From contig CAWCVJ010000001.1 in the NCBI GenBank assembly GCA_963799065.1, positions 124,001 to 188,000 on the forward strand: a DNA stretch of 64,000 bases, read 5' to 3'. This DNA comes from JAJPHW01 sp963799065. Lineage in GTDB: Bacteria > Acidobacteriota > Terriglobia > Terriglobales > Acidobacteriaceae. A program made the translations under genes and the position numbers. Each line of letters begins with the position of its first letter. The stretch's first letter is position 1. A model generated the notes under the pieces. It was not told the DNA's origin and made no database searches. It worked only from the letters and a program-made list of their open reading frames with translations. Positions 62,462-64,000 of the stretch are shown here, one piece after another.

Positions 62462-62497
62462 AAACACAAAGCCCCGGACATCCGGGGCTTTGTGTTT
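62462..62497. terminator. Perfect hairpin terminator
   Basis: 17-bp perfect arms AAACACAAAGCCCCGGA / TCCGGGGCTTTGTGTTT with a 2-base loop; TTT-containing arms allow termination on both sides. It separates the c-di-GMP gene from the converging gene. Confidence 0.85.
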
Positions 62498-62508
62498 GTG
62501 AGCCAATA

Positions 62509-63438
62509 CTACTTGGAAACCGCTGCGAACAGCGGCGAGCGCATCAAGTTCTGAAACTGATTGTCGTCCGCCTTGAAGTGCATTTGCAGATTCGAGCTGT
62601 CGGAATTGACCGTCATGTTATCCAGCGCGACTTTCTCGGTGGCGGTCGCGGTCATCTTCTTATACAGCACGGCAGCTTTGAGCAGCGAGGAGAGCGTAGC
62701 CGCAGTCATGGAATCCGATGTGACGACGTCGAGGTCGAAGTTGACGCCGTTCTGGAAATTCATAGCGTAGCGCGATCCTGTCACCCGCTTTTTCACGGTG
62801 TCGAAGTCGGCCAGTTTGCCAGCATCGCCGAGAGCGGAGCGCATCATGTTCTGGGTCCCTTCCTGATCGAGCACGCTCCAGACGGTTCCAGATTCGACCG
62901 AGCCAATCATGTCTGCTATCTCGGGCTTCGAGTCAAGGGTGGTGGTGTAACCGTCGCGGGCGTCGAGCGCGGCTTTGATGGCTGCGGTGTCGCCGAAGAG
63001 CAGGGTGTTGTCATCGAGGAACGTCATGTCCATGCCCGCGTTCATGGGGTAAAGGTTGGAGTCGCGGTATTTGGCGGGTTTTACTTTCATCTTCTTCATC
63101 ACCGTTTTGACGGAGAATGCGCCCGACGCCACTCCGATCAGTTTGACTCCCTGCTTGGAGGTGCGGAACGAGGCGAACGTAAGCTGATCCACATCGCGGT
63201 CGGGATTGATTCCGATGCCCTTGAGCGCTCCCTCAAAGTCTTTGAGATTCTCCGGGAGAACCTGTTCCTTGAGCTTCATGGCCGTGTCGGAGTTTTTTAG
63301 TCCGCGGTAGTCCACGCAAATAATCTGCTGCACCTCGGCAGGAATGACGGCTCGCGCCGAGCCGCTCATCGGCAGCGCGCCCGCCAGCGTGGTAAAAATC
63401 GCACTAAGACAAAACCCACCCGCAATAATCCTTTTCAT
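62509..63438 (-). CDS. Secreted protein of unknown function
   Basis: 309 residues from ATG at 63438 with a nearby AGAGGTT site; ATG at 63459 is an alternative. Signal peptide about 1-26 (IIAGGFCLSAIFTTLAGALP). The mature part has mixed alpha/beta content, with short helix LKDFEGALKGIGINPDRDVD and a strand MTFLDDNTLLFGD; no motif tells of function. Resemblance to DUF3352-like proteins is only vague. Confidence 0.7.
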   Translation of the reverse strand: MKRIIAGGFCLSAIFTTLAGALPMSGSARAVIPAEVQQIICVDYRGLKNSDTAMKLKEQVLPENLKDFEGALKGIGINPDRDVDQLTFASFRTSKQGVKLIGVASGAFSVKTVMKKMKVKPAKYRDSNLYPMNAGMDMTFLDDNTLLFGDTAAIKAALDARDGYTTTLDSKPEIADMIGSVESGTVWSVLDQEGTQNMMRSALGDAGKLADFDTVKKRVTGSRYAMNFQNGVNFDLDVVTSDSMTAATLSSLLKAAVLYKKMTATATEKVALDNMTVNSDSSNLQMHFKADDNQFQNLMRSPLFAAVSK

Positions 63439-63616
63439 TCTGCTTAACCTCTTCATCATTCTTGGATGCTATTTGCTTGGATGCAAGTAGCGGGAAGGAT
63501 GACCGCTCGATCTTCCTCCCGATGTTTCTGATTCTAGGCCACCGCAACCCTTCCGGCACGAAACCAAAGTGCTGGTATGAACCCCCGCCCGACGGGATAG
63601 TTGCCTCGTCTGCCAT

Positions 63617-64000
63617 CTACTTAGACCCCGCTTGCGATGTATCGAATTCCTCGCTCATCCACTTCCGAAATGCGGTTGTATTTTGAGGCCTTCCCAGGAA
63701 ATTCGCGACCAAGTCATTCGCCGACATGGATCCACCCGGTTCCAGCACCGTTCGCCGGTAGCGCATGGGTGTTTCTCCCGCCAACAGGTTATTTTGGTCG
63801 AATTGCGTAAAGAAGTCCTCGGCGATCACCTTATCCCACATGTAGGTGTAATAGGCACTGGAGTAGCCGGCGAGATGGCCGAAAGAAGCGTTCGCATGCG
63901 TTCCTGCCAAGGGAGCAAACGGAGTGTATGCGCGCATGTCCTGAACGTCGATGGCGTCTGCATCAACTTCCTGCGGCTTGGTCTTGTATAGGTCGTACGA
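63617..64000 (-). CDS. M3-family metallopeptidase (Dcp/OpdA type), C-terminal end only
   Basis: 128 codons run from the right edge to the stop at 63,617. The segment matches the C-terminal domain of M3 oligopeptidases: FGHLAGYSSAYYTYMWDKVI and AEDFFTQF are characteristic. The HExxH zinc site lies outside the window. Start and full size are unknown. Confidence 0.85.
   Translation of the reverse strand, partial: SYDLYKTKPQEVDADAIDVQDMRAYTPFAPLAGTHANASFGHLAGYSSAYYTYMWDKVIAEDFFTQFDQNNLLAGETPMRYRRTVLEPGGSMSANDLVANFLGRPQNTTAFRKWMSEEFDTSQAGSK

Overview
The window looks like an Acidobacteriota chromosome (class Terriglobia or a relative). The evidence is high GC, a large Oar-type TonB-dependent receptor with an N-terminal carboxypeptidase-regulatory-like domain, a secreted kumamolisin-type S53 peptidase, GloVer-type tandem repeats, and many small palindromic intergenic repeats of a kind common in that phylum. 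No rRNA, tRNA or CRISPR array was seen. The taxonomic call is inference from gene content.

Region 1 (1 to about 27,940) is a prophage or prophage-derived island read almost wholly on the minus strand. It is entered from the right by a divergent HTH/S24-type repressor (27,223-27,939). In transcription order it holds small regulatory genes including a sigma-region-4-like protein, a cysteine-dependent dual-specificity phosphatase, a 2,461-residue fibre-like protein, a small secreted protein, a secreted beta-helix/NodB deacetylase fusion, terminase large subunit, a DUF3037 + HipA-like kinase pair, portal, maturation protease, scaffold-like protein, major capsid protein, two head-tail connector candidates, a HipBA toxin-antitoxin module with two matched operators, and tail genes running off the left edge. 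No integrase, lysis gene or attachment site is visible, so the element is incomplete in the window. Three consecutive fibre-region proteins carry apparent signal peptides. Intergenic repeats of the same families as in the neighbouring host DNA lie between the phage genes, which suggests long residence.

Region 2 (about 27,970 to 47,400) is host chromosome: a TPR protein, an acidic/lysine-rich histone-H1-like protein, a LysM lytic transglycosylase lipoprotein, two divergent FMN split-barrel proteins, the Oar-like receptor, pterin carbinolamine dehydratase, aldehyde dehydrogenase, S53 peptidase, an alanine-type aminotransferase, a PHP-type tyrosine phosphatase, an SPFH protein with a small membrane partner, and a motility operon of degenerate-GGDEF gene, motA and motB.

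Region 3 (about 47,500 to 64,000) is signalling and stress functions: a hybrid histidine kinase, a TonB-like protein, a MsrPQ-like molybdenum oxidoreductase/cytochrome b pair followed directly by an ECF sigma factor and a cysteine-rich anti-sigma factor (a plausible envelope redox-stress unit), a secreted beta-propeller, a ParD-like antitoxin with a frameshifted ParE, a frameshifted GloVer-repeat gene, a CBS protein, a triple-repeat tail-anchored protein, a membrane HD-GYP/GAF/GGDEF/PilZ protein, a secreted protein of unknown role, and the C-terminal end of an M3 metallopeptidase cut by the right edge.
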